Shown: positions 21,230 to 32,068, numbered from the stretch's first letter. The stretch is DNA of 64,000 bases from Mallotus nudiflorus (GCA_947683625.1 CANTUR010000009.1:943501-1007500); one strand, 5' to 3'. Numbers and translations are program-made. Notes: generated from the sequence alone by a model not told the origin.

Positions 21230-22807
21230 TGATACAAACTTATTATGTTTTCTTGCTGACATTGAGCCTTTGAGTTTTGAAGAAGCTAGTAAATATAAGA
21301 AGTGGATTCAGGCCATGAATGAGGAGATCCTATCAATCCAAAAGAATGATATTTAGAATCTTGTTGCTCTTCCAAGTGATCATCAACTTATTGGAGTCAA
21401 ATGGGTGTACAAAATCAAGAAGAATGCCAAAGGTGAGGTGGAGAGATACAAGGCCAAACTTGTAGCAAAAGGGTATAAACAGAGACAAGGCATCGACTAT
21501 AAAGAGGTGTTTGCTCCTGTTGCATGAATGGAGACCATTAGACTACTGATTTCACTTGCTGCTTAGAGTTATTGGCAGATTCATCAATTGGATGTCAAAT
21601 CAGCATTTCTAAATGGTTACCTTGAGGAGGAGGTATATATTAAACAACCCGAGGGGTATGTCACTCAAAGTTAAGAGGACAAAGTGCTAAAGCTCAACAA
21701 GGCACTATATGGGCTCAAGCAAGCACCCAAAGCTTGGAATAGTCGACTCAACAAATACTTGCAGGAAAATGGCTTCCACAGATGCACACATGAGTATGCT
21801 ATTTATATGAAAGAGCAAGAAAAAGATTTATTGTTTGTTTGTATTTATGTAGATGATCTTATTTTCATAGGTACCGGCCTACAAATGTTTAATGATTTCA
21901 AAAAGGCAATGAAATGAGAATTTGAGATGAGTGATTTGGGAGTTATGTCCTATTATCTAGGAATGGAAGTCAAACAAATGAAAGATGGAATATTTATCTC
22001 ACAAGAAGGCTATATAAAAATAATACTAAAGAAATTCAACATGGCAAATTGCAAACCTATCAGCACCCCTATGGAAGTTAGAACAAAGCTTTCTAAAGTG
22101 GAAGAAGATCCAGAGAATGTGAATCCCGCTATGTTCAAAAGTCTTGTGGGAAGTCTAAGGTACTTGACATGTACAAGACCAAACATCCTATTTGTAGTCG
22201 GACTTATGAGTCGTTTCATGGAGAAGCCAACAATGTCTCATATGAAAGCAGTCAACAGGATTTTACGTTACCTTAGAGGTACACTTGATTATGAAATTTT
22301 TTATTCATCCTCTCAAGATTTGAAGTTAGTGGATTATTGTGATAGTGTTTTTGTCGGAGATATTAATGATAGAAAAAGCACTATTGGTTTTGTGTTCTTA
22401 ATAGGAAATAATGCAATTTCCTGGTGTTTGAAGAAGCAACCAATTGTCACACTTTCTTCTTGTGAATCACAATATGTTACGGTTACATCTTGTACATGTC
22501 ATGCTATATGGTTACACAAACTACTGAAAGAACTACATTTGGAGTAAAAAAAAGCTATCTTAGTCATGATTGATAATAAGTCTGTTCAAGCTTTAGCAAA
22601 AAATCTGGTATTTCATGATCAAAGCAAACACATTAATACTAGGTATCATTTCATTCGAGAGTGCATCGCTAAAAAGGAAATTGAATTAGAGTATGTAAGG
22701 ATGAATGATCAAATTGCTAATATTTTTACAAAGCCACTCAAGTATGATAATTTTCAACAGTTGAGACTAAAGCTCGGAGTTATAAAGAGTTCAAGTTTAC
22801 AAGGGAG
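21230..22807 (+). pseudogene. Copia reverse transcriptase-RNase H (broken)
   Basis: The RT segment begins with KKWIQAMNEEI (about 21,298) and WVYKIKKNAKGEVERYKAKL. QLDVKSAFLNG, KALYGLKQAPKAWNSRL and the intact active site FVCIYVDDLIFIG (about 21,840) follow. RNase H covers 22,320-22,800 (STIGFVFLIGNNAISWCLKKQ, then HINTRYHFIRECI). Stops at 21,354, 21,525-21,527, 21,564-21,566, 21,672-21,674, 21,915-21,917 and 22,545. Most are one transition from Gln or Arg codons. A long clean frame at 21,927-22,547 shows decay is moderate. Confidence 0.9.
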
Positions 22808-22974
22808 TGTTAGTTATTAAACTTGAAATTAGTATATCTATATTTAATATATGTCAAGTTTAAAATAATTTTTATTGTTTATAACTAATATTGTTTGAAG
22901 TTTATGGAAGAAATTTGTTTAACTATGTTAAGCTACTTATATTTTGAGTGCACTCAAAAGAAAAGAAGAGATAG

Positions 22975-22975
<1 letters not shown>
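22808..22975 (+). repeat. 3' LTR fragment of the Copia element
   Basis: It starts TGTTAGTTATTAAACTTGAA directly after the polypurine tract and matches the minus-strand LTRs at 23,048-23,252 and 23,448-23,734 for about 130 bases. It stops at the TA microsatellite. Confidence 0.8.

Positions 22976-23047
<72 letters not shown>
22976..23047. repeat. (TA)n microsatellite
   Basis: About 36 TA units with no interruption. It joins the 3' LTRs of two Copia elements facing each other. A shorter TA run sits at the matching place inside the LTR at 23,508-23,527, so the expansion started from an LTR-internal TA tract. Confidence 0.9.
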
Positions 23048-23051
<4 letters not shown>

Positions 23052-23252
23052 TTCTAAAAATTGCTTGAATACAATTTAACATTCATAGGGTATTTATACT
23101 ATAGTTACATGCTAAAAATATAAGTAGCTTAACATAGTTAAACAAATTTCTTCCATAATCTTCAAACAATATTAGTTATAAACAATAACAATTATTTTAA
23201 ACTTGACATATACTAAATATAAATATACTAATTTTAAGTTTAATAACTAACA
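23048..23252 (-). repeat. 3' LTR of the miniature element
   Basis: Minus-strand start TGTTAGTTATTAAACTTAAAA after a polypurine GGAGAG. It is cut at the TA microsatellite and so lacks its own 3' end. Confidence 0.65.
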
Positions 23253-23447
23253 CTCTCCTGTAAACTTGAACTCTTTACAACTCCGAGCTTTAGTCTCAAG
23301 CTGAAAGTTATCATACTTGAGTGGCTTTGTAAAAATATTAGCAATTTGATCATTTGTCCTTACATACTCTAATTAAGTTTCCTTTTTGGCGATGCACTCT
23401 CGGATGAAATGATACCTAGTATCAATGTGTTTCCTTTGTTACCACTT

Positions 23448-23505
23448 TGTTGGAAGCATATGTGCACCCACAATATTTGCACACGCAAAAGAAGAGAACA
23501 TATAG

Positions 23506-23543
<38 letters not shown>

Positions 23544-23734
23544 TTCTGAAAATTGCTTGAATACAATTTAACATTCATGGGGTATTTATACTATAGTTGC
23601 ATGCTCAAAATATAAGTAGCTTAACATAGTTAAACAAATTTCTTCCATAAACTTTAAATAATATTAGCTATAAACAAAAACAATTATTTTAAATAACTAT
23701 AGATATACTAATTTCAAGTTTAATAACTAATACA
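23448..23734 (-). repeat. 5' LTR of the miniature element
   Basis: Minus-strand start TGTATTAGTTATTAAAC and end TTCCAACA, 287 bases. It is followed by AAGTGGTAACAAAGG, a weak version of the Copia primer site TGGTATCAGAGC. Confidence 0.65.
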
Positions 23735-24164
23735 ACACCTTGAGCGACACTTTGATTAATATACACAGAAGGAGCAGAAAGATTAACCTGAACCCACTTC
23801 TTGTCTTGCTGATTATCGTTATTATGAGCAATAAAAATGGGAATCAAAGTGGAAGAAACAACAACATCGTCGTTCAAAAGAACAGAAGCCTCAATATCTT
23901 CACAATAATAGCTGTAGGCTTTGCTTACAACAGACAAAGTGATGTTCCAGTTTGCTGTGATGTTAGAATAAGAAGAAGAAGAAGAAGAAGAGATAATAAA
24001 AGGGTAAAAAAGAACTGAATTATATATATATAAACAAGAACTGAATTAACACAGAACTTGGTTTTCATTAAAGATATGAATAGAGTAAATGCATTAATAG
24101 CAAAAAGAGATAAAACTATGAAGAAGAGAAGCATCAGACAGCGTGTTGTAGTTAGGTTTACCAT
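23735..24164 (-). pseudogene. NHL/LEA_2 gene fragment cut by LTR insertion
   Basis: Reading leftwards from about 24,010: a Ser run, then ITANWNITLSVVSKAYSYY, DIEASVLLND, KKWVQVNLSAPSVYINQSVA. Then the LTR begins. This lines up with residues 115-190 of the intact gene at 25,691 (TATWNITFSAEL, DMEASIFLKN, KKVVQVGLFASSVTIDKSVA). The N-terminal part is out of frame: a hydrophobic stretch starting MVNLTTTRCLMLLFF at 24,164 may be the remains of the membrane helix. A TGA near 24,062 and the missing C-terminus make it a pseudogene. Confidence 0.75.
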
Positions 24165-25498
24165 TGTCGTACGTGTGACTGTGACTGTGATTGTGAGAGA
24201 TGAAAAATTAATATGATAAGGGTCAGTATGATAAGATTGAGCTATAAAATTAGATTAATAATAATTGCAATTGCTTAAGAAATTCAAAATATTCGCCACT
24301 AAATCCGACACATATCCATTGCTATTAACAACACTAATTGATGAGTTCAGTTGTACCCAAATACAAACTGGAAATATCTTTTGGTAGCCTTTTTAACAGA
24401 TTATTAATATTAAACGATTGAATAATTATTCATAATTTATAATGAAAACCTTCATATTTCTAAAATTTAATGTATCAAATTATTAAAAATCTTAATTTTT
24501 ATTAAAAATAAAATACTTACCATATTTATTTAGTATTATTTTGTAACTAAAACATTATTATACATCTCTCAATACTATTCAAATTCTCAAGATATTTATA
24601 AACTACATATTTTTCTACCTTAAATTACTCAAATATTTTTTTTAATCTATTAAAAATTTTATTTTTCAAAAAAATTTAAAAGTATAATAATATAATAATT
24701 ATTTAGTATTATTTTTCAACTAAAACACTACTATATATTTACTCTAATACTAATGTAATAATTTTAAAAATTATCTTATAATAACTAAAAAAGTATGATA
24801 ACAAAAATAAACTTTATAATTAATCTTATATATTAATATTCACTCCTAAAACTTTATATGTAACATTATTAAACCTCACAGTAAACTTTTCTACTAATTA
24901 TTATACTATTAATAGAAATTTATTATGCTAAAAAATTTTATTAGACTATTTTTCAATCTATATAAACCCTCTATGTAATTTTTATTATTTATATATATCC
25001 TACAATTTAAACTTTTCACTAATAAAATATATTAAAATATAAATAAATAATTTATTAATAAATAGCCCACGCAACGTCCAGATATATAACTAATTCTAAT
25101 TAAATTTTATGTTTTTCTTATTTTTAATCTAAATAAAGTTATATTGTTAGATTTGTAAAACAAAAACAAATATCTCATTTTTTTAATCTAAACCATAAAT
25201 ATTTAGAACTCACTAAATTCTAACTAATTCAATTCGATTCAAATACAATCACAAGGCTGCAAAAATCTCTAAGTAACTATTGTGCAATGCACTCAAAATT
25301 AGATAAAATCTCTCAAAAATTCTTATTGGAATCAAATTATATAATATCTTTTACTTATTGAAGGTAAATCTTTTCGTGAAATTCTTATTGGAATCAAATT
25401 TTATCATGTCTTTTGCTTGTTGAAATTGAATTGCATATATATTGAAGGTAATAACTGCGTTATTGGAATCAATCTCTATCTTCCATTTGAATAATGGG

Positions 25499-25547
<49 letters not shown>

Positions 25548-25690
25548 ATGGGATTAGATATTAAATAATCAAATATTCTATTTTTAATTAATTATAAATA
25601 ACTATATTATTCTATTTTGAATGAATAATTAGTTAAATTTCAGCCAAAAACTTTTCAATAGACTTCTTTGAATATACTGGAATTCAAAGG
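24165..25690. other. AT-rich intergenic region between NHL paralogues
   Basis: No gene is seen. It holds a degenerate direct repeat (TATTTAGTATTATTTT followed by AACTAAAACA at about 24,528 and 24,698), a duplicated ATTCTTATTGGAATCAAATT (25,319 and 25,380) and a TA microsatellite (25,501-25,541). As the two NHL copies are divergent, it probably carries their promoters. No clear single TATA box could be chosen. Confidence 0.5.
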
Positions 25691-26500
25691 ATGTTTCAGG
25701 GAATGCGTAATGAAGATGCAGTTGCTACAGGTTACCCACTTCAGTGCCAAACTCCATCGACCTTCGTCGCCTCCAACTCCGATCACACAAATACTGCCGA
25801 TCACAATGTGACCACAATAGACACTAGTGACCCTCCCAAATTAACATGTCTTCAGAAAACTTTCGGTATCGTCATAGCTTTATTAATGTTGGTTTTGTTG
25901 TTTTCTCCATTAATTATACTTTTGGTAGTAGCTATTATGTGGGGCGGAGAGGTTTTTGTTGCACCCAGTTTCTATATTGATTCAACCACAATCCACCCTT
26001 TCAGTATCTCATCGTCGCCATCGCCATCATCATCATCTTCTTCATCGTTTTATTATGTAACAGCAACCTGGAACATAACTTTCTCTGCAGAGCTGACTGA
26101 TGATAATTACCCCTTCTACACTGGAGATATGGAGGCTTCTATTTTCTTGAAGAATGAGAGCATCTGTTCGACCAATGTTGATGGGTTCTTTCTTGAACAT
26201 GATATTAAGAAGAAGGTGGTGCAGGTGGGTCTTTTTGCATCGTCTGTAACCATAGATAAAAGTGTAGCTGAAGCTGTCATTGCTGAAAGGGTATCAGACC
26301 CTGCTGAATCAGTGACCTTCGCCTTCAAATTGAATGGAATTGGTCGTATGAACGCCGGACGAAATGATGAAATGAAGCAGAAGATGGTGGTGTCATGTGA
26401 TGATTTGAAAGTTGGATTTGTTTCTAGTAATAATACTGGAATTGGAACTTTATTGGCTGCATCATTACCCTGTACTCTTCATGCCTACTCATTAATTTAG
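25691..26500 (+). CDS. NDR1/HIN1-like (LEA_2 family) membrane protein
   Basis: Single-exon gene of 269 codons with ATG at 25,691 and TAG at 26,498. Residues 1-57 are a polar, presumably cytosolic N-terminus. Residues 58-84 form one membrane helix (FGIVIALLMLVLLFSPLII...). A Ser-rich linker (105-120) leads to a LEA_2 domain with ATWNITFSAEL at about 125-135. NHL proteins sit in the plasma membrane or ER with the LEA_2 domain outside, and several act in defence or stress responses. The length is usual for the family. A broken paralogue lies divergently at 23,735-24,164. Intact frame and good codon use suggest a working gene; the exact role is unknown. Confidence 0.8.
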   Translation: MFQGMRNEDAVATGYPLQCQTPSTFVASNSDHTNTADHNVTTIDTSDPPKLTCLQKTFGIVIALLMLVLLFSPLIILLVVAIMWGGEVFVAPSFYIDSTTIHPFSISSSPSPSSSSSSSFYYVTATWNITFSAELTDDNYPFYTGDMEASIFLKNESICSTNVDGFFLEHDIKKKVVQVGLFASSVTIDKSVAEAVIAERVSDPAESVTFAFKLNGIGRMNAGRNDEMKQKMVVSCDDLKVGFVSSNNTGIGTLLAASLPCTLHAYSLI

Positions 26501-26577
26501 TTATATTATAATATTATTCATTTCTTTTTCTTTTTCTTTTTCTTTTCTTTTTGGTATTTCTTTATTTATATGTCTTG

Positions 26578-26675
<98 letters not shown>

Positions 26676-26937
26676 TTCACAATTCAATTTTTTTTTCATT
26701 AATTATATGAAAACATACTTCTTTTACACTCAATACCGTTTTCAAATTGTCAGGCTTGCATCCTTTTTTAATTACTTGTAATAACAAAATAATTTGGATA
26801 CCAATTAATTTAACAATTTAAACAATTACCACAATGTATAGTAAATTTTTTTCATAATTAACAACTCATTATATTAATTTATTAATTTAGATACCAATTA
26901 ATAACAAAATAGTGGTGGTGGCGTTGCTACAACTACT
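26501..26937. repeat. Microsatellite cluster and AT-rich spacer
   Basis: (CTTTTT)n at 26,519-26,550, (AT)n at 26,580-26,634 and (TTTA)n at 26,635-26,678, directly behind the NHL gene. The rest to 26,937 is AT-rich without a gene. Confidence 0.85.
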
Positions 26938-27432
26938 ATGTCAAGTGGCAGAGGTGGCGGAAGTTATGGAGATAATAAAGGTTGTAGTGGTGGTGGTGGT
27001 AAAAGTTGTGGACCTTGTGGTGGTGGTGGTAAAAGTTGTGGACCTTGTGGTGGTAAAAGTTGTGGACCTTGTGGTGGTGGTGGTAAAAGTTGTGGACCTT
27101 GTGGTGGTGGTGGAGGTCCCACTATGTTGGGAGGTTATGGTAGAGGGGGCAAAGGTTATGTTAGTGAAGGAGACAATAAATGTTATGGTGGTGGTGGTGG
27201 TAAATGTTGTGGACCTTATGGTAGTGGTGGAGGTAGTAGAGGTGGTGGTGTAGAAAGTTGTCATGGTAGTGGAGGTTGTGGTGATAGTGGTGGTGGAGTT
27301 TGTTATGATAGTGGAAGTAAGGAAGGCTATGGAGGTAGTAGAGGTTGTGGTGGTGGTGGAGATAACAGAGGTTATGGTGGTGGTAGCAAAGGAGATAGCG
27401 AAAGTTGTAGTGACCGTGGTAGTGATAGTTGA
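26938..27432 (+). CDS. Glycine/cysteine-rich repeat protein (doubtful)
   Basis: ATG at 26,938, TGA at 27,430, 164 codons with no break. The protein is mostly Gly, Cys, Ser, Lys and Tyr. Residues about 18-56 hold four copies of KSCGPCGG(GG), encoded by a 30-base DNA repeat; later there is KCCGPYG. There is no signal peptide and no membrane helix, unlike typical glycine-rich wall proteins. Because the DNA is a GGT-rich minisatellite, all three forward frames stay open for long stretches, so the frame may be fortuitous. In favour: a clean ATG-stop frame with patterned Cys pairs. No function is assigned. Confidence 0.35.
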   Translation: MSSGRGGGSYGDNKGCSGGGGKSCGPCGGGGKSCGPCGGKSCGPCGGGGKSCGPCGGGGGPTMLGGYGRGGKGYVSEGDNKCYGGGGGKCCGPYGSGGGSRGGGVESCHGSGGCGDSGGGVCYDSGSKEGYGGSRGCGGGGDNRGYGGGSKGDSESCSDRGSDS

Positions 27433-28711
27433 AGAGGTTTTGCTAGTGTCAAAATATTAATTAGGAAATTTGAAAAACATCTTTAATTTGTTTTCTAAGA
27501 CCTTTTATAATTTGTAAAATTTGAAATATAGTTTTCTAGTTTTTTGAAATTAGAAAATATCATGACTAAATAATAAATTTTGTTTTCTAATTTTCTTGGA
27601 AATTTTTTTTAAAAAAAAAAAAGCATTATTTTTCAAAATTAAATAGACCCTAAAATATTTTTCAAAATTAAACAGCCCTTATATGTTTCACTTATATTCC
27701 TTGTTTTGCTTGTTGGATTAATAGCCACACTATTATTTAGCATTAGTGTCAACCGTTTAATTTTTGAAAATTTAAATTGAAGTAGTCATGATTCCGCGTT
27801 TTGTACAAACTATAAATATTATATATTTAAAATAATTAATTAAATAATTTTAATGAATTAAAACTATAATTTAAATAAATTTAAAAATGATAACTTAAAA
27901 AATTATTACAATAATTTATATTATTATTTTTTTTTTGTTAAGAGTACATATATATTTTTAATATGCATAGTGGTAATAATAATAATTGAATAAATAAAAG
28001 AAAAGAAAATATAGAAAATAGTTGAAAAAAAAAATGTTTTAGTTAAAATAAATAAAAATAATTTTTGATAGAAAGTATGAGTAATGTTTTAGACGTAATA
28101 TAACAATAGTGTTCTACATAGAATAGGACGTGTCTATTCTAAATAAGATGTTTTATATTTCTTAAAAGAAAATATTGTGAATTTTAACAACTAAACACAT
28201 AAGTTTTTAGGGGTTGAATATTAAATTATGAAGAGGGATATTTGTCGAATTTTGGAATAATAGACTATGAAGCTCAACATTACATTACTTTTTATCGGAA
28301 TAAAAGTATTAATATTAAAGACATTGAAGAAATAAATTATTACTGTTTAATTGAAAAAATTTGTTAAAGTTGTTATTAATTATAATTTTAATGAGATTGT
28401 ATTTAAATTATTATATAAAGAAAATATAAATTTTTATTTTTAAATATTTATTAAAAAATAAATAATGATTCTTTTATTATCTTATGATAAATTGTGGTCA
28501 TATTATTTTTTATATAAATTTAATTTTAAAGTTGAAAAAAATATTCATTATAAAAAATATTGAAAAAGTATCATATAATTATTTAAATAACATTTTTATT
28601 ACAATTTCAATAAATTATAACTATATTAATTTAATATTAAATTCTTATATAAGTAAATACCTTTTATTTTTAAACTTTTATTTAGATAATAATAATAATA
28701 ATAATAATATT

Positions 28712-28745
<34 letters not shown>

Positions 28746-29576
28746 GTACCTGTTTAATAAATTATCTACTATTATGAGTAAAAAAAAAAAATTATTCATG
28801 TACGAAACACATGCTATTTAATGGGCTGTGTGTATATATGTATATATATAGATATAATTTTTATTATTTGTTTCTATGTTTACATCCTTTTGGCTAAAAA
28901 AACAAAATTGAAGTGACAATAAAAAAAATAAAAATTACAAATAAAATATAGAAATAATAAATTCCATCATAAATTGATTCATACATTCTTGATGGATTTG
29001 ATTTATAACTTATTAATTTATAAAAAAATAGGAAGATAAGTGATTTTTAAGATGCACATAAAAATAATTAAGAATTAAACAGCTTTTCGGTAATTTTGTT
29101 TACAGGCCTTATGTCCTAACCCAAGGTACTCAACTAAATTAACAAAAATGAACTTAAATTAAATTATTTGTTTAGAGGTTTAAAAGGTAAAAATTATAAT
29201 TTAAATTACTACATCATTTGGTGTAAAGGTAATATTAGTGATAATAAAATAAAATATTAAAAATATTTTAGATAAATAGAAATGATAACGAAATATAAAA
29301 CTAAAAATCATGAAATTTATTTAAAAATTTTAACCTTTTTATTAAAATATATGACTATTTAAGTCCATATTGAATTTTGGGTTAAGAATATTTTAGATCC
29401 ATAGATTTTAATATGATTAACATTAAAAGAGATTTTTTCATAAATGTCCTAAAATACAACTAAACTAACAAATACTCTAAATATTCTAAAATTACGCAAA
29501 TACCACCTCATGCAATTTTAATTACGCGATTACCTCAGCGTCTTCTTCTTCCTTTTCTCATTATTTTTCCTTTTCC
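27433..29576. other. AT-rich intergenic region
   Basis: No gene or RNA recognised in about 2.1 kb. It holds A and T homopolymers, an AAT/CAT microsatellite (listed separately) and short TA runs near 28,830-28,850. Frames found here are low-complexity Asn/Ile/Lys stretches of no weight. Confidence 0.6.
28687..28743. repeat. (AAT)n and (CAT)n microsatellites
   Basis: Seven AAT units are followed after a short break by ten CAT units. Read forward they would give poly-Asn and poly-His, which explains the apparent frame here. Confidence 0.85.
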
Positions 29577-29841
29577 ATGGGTTTTCAAGCACTGATTTTC
29601 TCCTTAATAATATCTCTTTCTTCGTTTTCCTCTATTGTCCCTTTTATCTCCTCTTCTCGCTCACCAAAAATTCTCCGACCCAAATCACTCCTCACCTCCT
29701 TTATCTCCACCAACAAGACCCACCTCCTCCACTGCCACCTCCTATTACTATTACCTCCAACAACAGGGTCGGTATACTCAAAGGGTTGGTACTGGTGCTC
29801 CTGTTTACATGGCTGCTGTTCTTGAGTACCTCACGGCTGAA
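29577..29841 (+). pseudogene. Histone H2A fragment fused to unrelated 5' sequence
   Basis: 29,767-29,841 reads GRYTQRVGTGAPVYMAAVLEYLTAE, the alpha-1/alpha-2 part of histone H2A. It is followed at once by GTAAGT, which is the known place of the intron in plant H2A genes. Upstream of Gly the frame (SPPTRPTSSTATSYYYYLQQQ) is not histone, and the ATG at 29,577 (MGFQALIFSLIIS) is in a different frame. The conserved second exon is not found after the intron; 30,051 onward reads IEQIAQAQHIANG. It looks like a captured or rearranged exon, not a working histone gene. Confidence 0.6.
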
Positions 29842-30728
29842 GTAAGTTTTTTCCTCTCTTTTCTTTAATATTTATGAAATGGGTTTTTGTTGATACGATT
29901 GTTGATGAATTTGGCTACTGTTTTGTTTTAATGATTATGGTCCAAATTGTCTGTTTGGTTGTTGGGAAATATTGTTTTTAGTGACTGAATTTTTTAAGTC
30001 TAGTGACCTGGTAATTGAGTTTTTTGTTTAATTGTATATGGGTTTTTGCAGATAGAACAAATAGCTCAAGCACAACATATAGCTAATGGGATGTGCAATG
30101 CTTACTTCATTTCTGTTTCTGCTCTAATCTTTCTGAGTTTTATAAATAACACGATGTGTTGTCAATTGTAAATTACAGGTGCTGTTGTTGAAATTTCTGA
30201 TAAGTGCTAAGAAATTAAGGAAATTGAGATGTAATTGAACATTGAAATCATCATGGCTTCCCAGTTTTTTTCTTGATTTGTTTCATTGAATAATGTTTCT
30301 TCTCAACATGTTCTCCCCAAAGCTTATAGTTTTGCAAATGTCAATGTATTTTTTTGTGAATCAGCCTTAGTGGCATGGCTTTAGTTGGTTGGGTGCATAA
30401 TCTTGGCTCTTGGGTCAATAGTTTTTCTTGGTTGCTTCTCTTATTTTCTAGCTTTTATTCCAGTATCTTCAGTCAGTTTTTCTTGATACTTCGTTGCTTT
30501 TGTTATAGGATATATGGTTTATTCTCTTCTCCGTGAGTTTTTTTTTTTTCCTTTCCTTATTCGTAGGTAGCATGCGACTCTATTCATGCACTTTTTAGTA
30601 TGACAATTCTAAGCAACAGTTATTCACTAAATAAGAAATTTTCATGCATGGAAATGGTAACTCCTCCATATTTAATTACCCATTTAGTTAGTAGTATACG
30701 CCCAAGCAATGAATTAGTGGATACTTAC
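29842..30728. other. Intron-like sequence after the H2A fragment
   Basis: GTAAGT at 29,842 and a pyrimidine-rich TTTTTGCAG at about 30,042-30,050 could bound an intron of about 209 bases. Another acceptor-like ATTACAG ends at 30,179. T-rich transcript-like sequence continues but gives no recognisable protein. No other feature seen. Confidence 0.4.
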
Positions 30729-31138
30729 TTCATGAGTAACAGGAGAATCAACTTTACTAACTTTGCAGCGGTTTGTCACTGATTCCAGAATGTCTATGTC
30801 ATCTTCACAGCGTAGTATAAGTTTACAAGAATCTGTATAACAGTCCACTATCCATTTTATCAAATGTTGGATATTCTCAGCTGCTTTGTCAACCTGATAA
30901 AGAACTAGTAATGAAATTATGTAGAAAATGCATTAGCTTTAAGTGGAGGATTCAACTGCTATTGTTGAAGAAAGGAGTCAATGCTCAAGTTTAAAGAATT
31001 GACTTTTATAATCTGGCTTGAAATTAGCATTGCTGACTTAAGGGGCAAGAGCATAGGTGTTGCTTATTTCCCTGAATAAATTCATTAATGCATGTTTAGC
31101 ATTTGGTTCCAAGTTTACATTGAGCACCAAATGGTGAG
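30729..31138 (-). pseudogene. Replication factor C subunit 3-like gene, two exons
   Basis: On the minus strand exon 1 (31,138-31,004) reads HHLVLNVNLEPNAKHALMNL and FREISNTYALAP, then a TAA and VSNANFKPDYK. Exon 2 (30,893-30,729, flanked by CAG and GTAAGTAT) reads VDKAAENIQHLIKWIVDCYT, DSCKLILRCEDDIDILESVT, NRCKVSKVDSPVTHE: 55 codons, phase 0 at both ends. This matches the AAA+ clamp-loader core of RFC3, which loads PCNA onto DNA (sensor-1 region, ...CCxxxxxxxxxxxRC). The first Cys of the usual LCCE-like motif reads Arg (LILRCED), and exon 1 has a stop one base from Glu. The Walker A/B region and later exons were not found, so it is a fragment. Confidence 0.7.
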
Positions 31139-31237
31139 CTAGGAAAAAAGCAATAAAAATAAATCACACATAAAAAAATAAAAAAAAATATCACAATCTC
31201 TTGCACTTTTATTCAGCTTACTATAGTTTTTATTATC

Positions 31238-31278
<41 letters not shown>

Positions 31279-31390
31279 CAAACAATATAAAAAACCAAAC
31301 ATAAATAAAAAAGCAATAAAAATAAATCACATAAAAAAAATAAAAAATATCACAATCTCTTATACTTTTATTCAACTCCTTATATTTTTC

Positions 31391-31449
<59 letters not shown>

Positions 31450-31598
31450 CTACTACTACTACTATTATTATTTGAATATATAGAATAATATGAAAACCAA
31501 ACATAAACCAAAAAGTAATAAAAATAAATCACACATAAAAAAAATAAAAAATATCACAATCTCTTATACTTTTATTCAACTCATTATATTTTTCATTG

Positions 31599-31656
<58 letters not shown>

Positions 31657-31807
31657 CTACTACTACTACTATTATTATTTGAATATATAGAATAATATGG
31701 AAACCAAACATAAACCAAAAAGTAATAAAAATAAATCATACATAAAAAATCTCAAAAAATACCACAAATTCTGACACTTTTATCCAGATTTTATTATCTT
31801 AGATTAA

Positions 31808-31875
<68 letters not shown>

Positions 31876-32013
31876 GCATATATAAAACAATAACAGAAAC
31901 CAAAAATAAACAAAAAAGCTATAGAAATAAATCACATTAAAAAAGCTAAAAAAAACTACAATCTCTTATACTTTTATTCAGGTTATTATATTTTTCATTA
32001 TTTTTATTAAATA

Positions 32014-32068
<55 letters not shown>

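Larger units (their letters stand above)
19020..22975 (+). mobile_element. Ty1/Copia retrotransposon, 5'-truncated
   Basis: Order gag - protease - integrase - RT - RNase H on the plus strand is diagnostic of Copia. The 5' LTR, primer site and first half of gag are missing. The 3' end is kept: polypurine AAGGGAG, then an LTR start TGTTAGTTATTAAAC at 22,808, broken at a TA microsatellite. Stops and frameshifts make it non-autonomous. Confidence 0.9.
23048..23734 (-). mobile_element. Miniature Copia derivative (TRIM-like)
   Basis: On the minus strand an LTR (23,734 down to 23,448) is followed by a short internal part of about 195 bases and a second LTR (23,252 down to the TA run). The internal part holds only the RNase H tail and polypurine end of the Copia element, in inverted orientation to it. 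No gag or RT is left. Size and structure fit a terminal-repeat retrotransposon in miniature, made by internal deletion of the same family. Confidence 0.7.

Noticed and set aside
26912..27264. Val-rich and Thr-rich frames over the glycine-rich ORF
   Set aside because: Other readings of the same GGT minisatellite; no sensible start or composition.
29577..29825. Secreted protein starting MGFQALIFSLIISLSSF
   Set aside because: Looks like a signal peptide, but the frame runs out of phase over the H2A exon and has no further support.
31139..31711. Ile-rich and Tyr-rich frames on both strands
   Set aside because: Pure products of ATT microsatellites.
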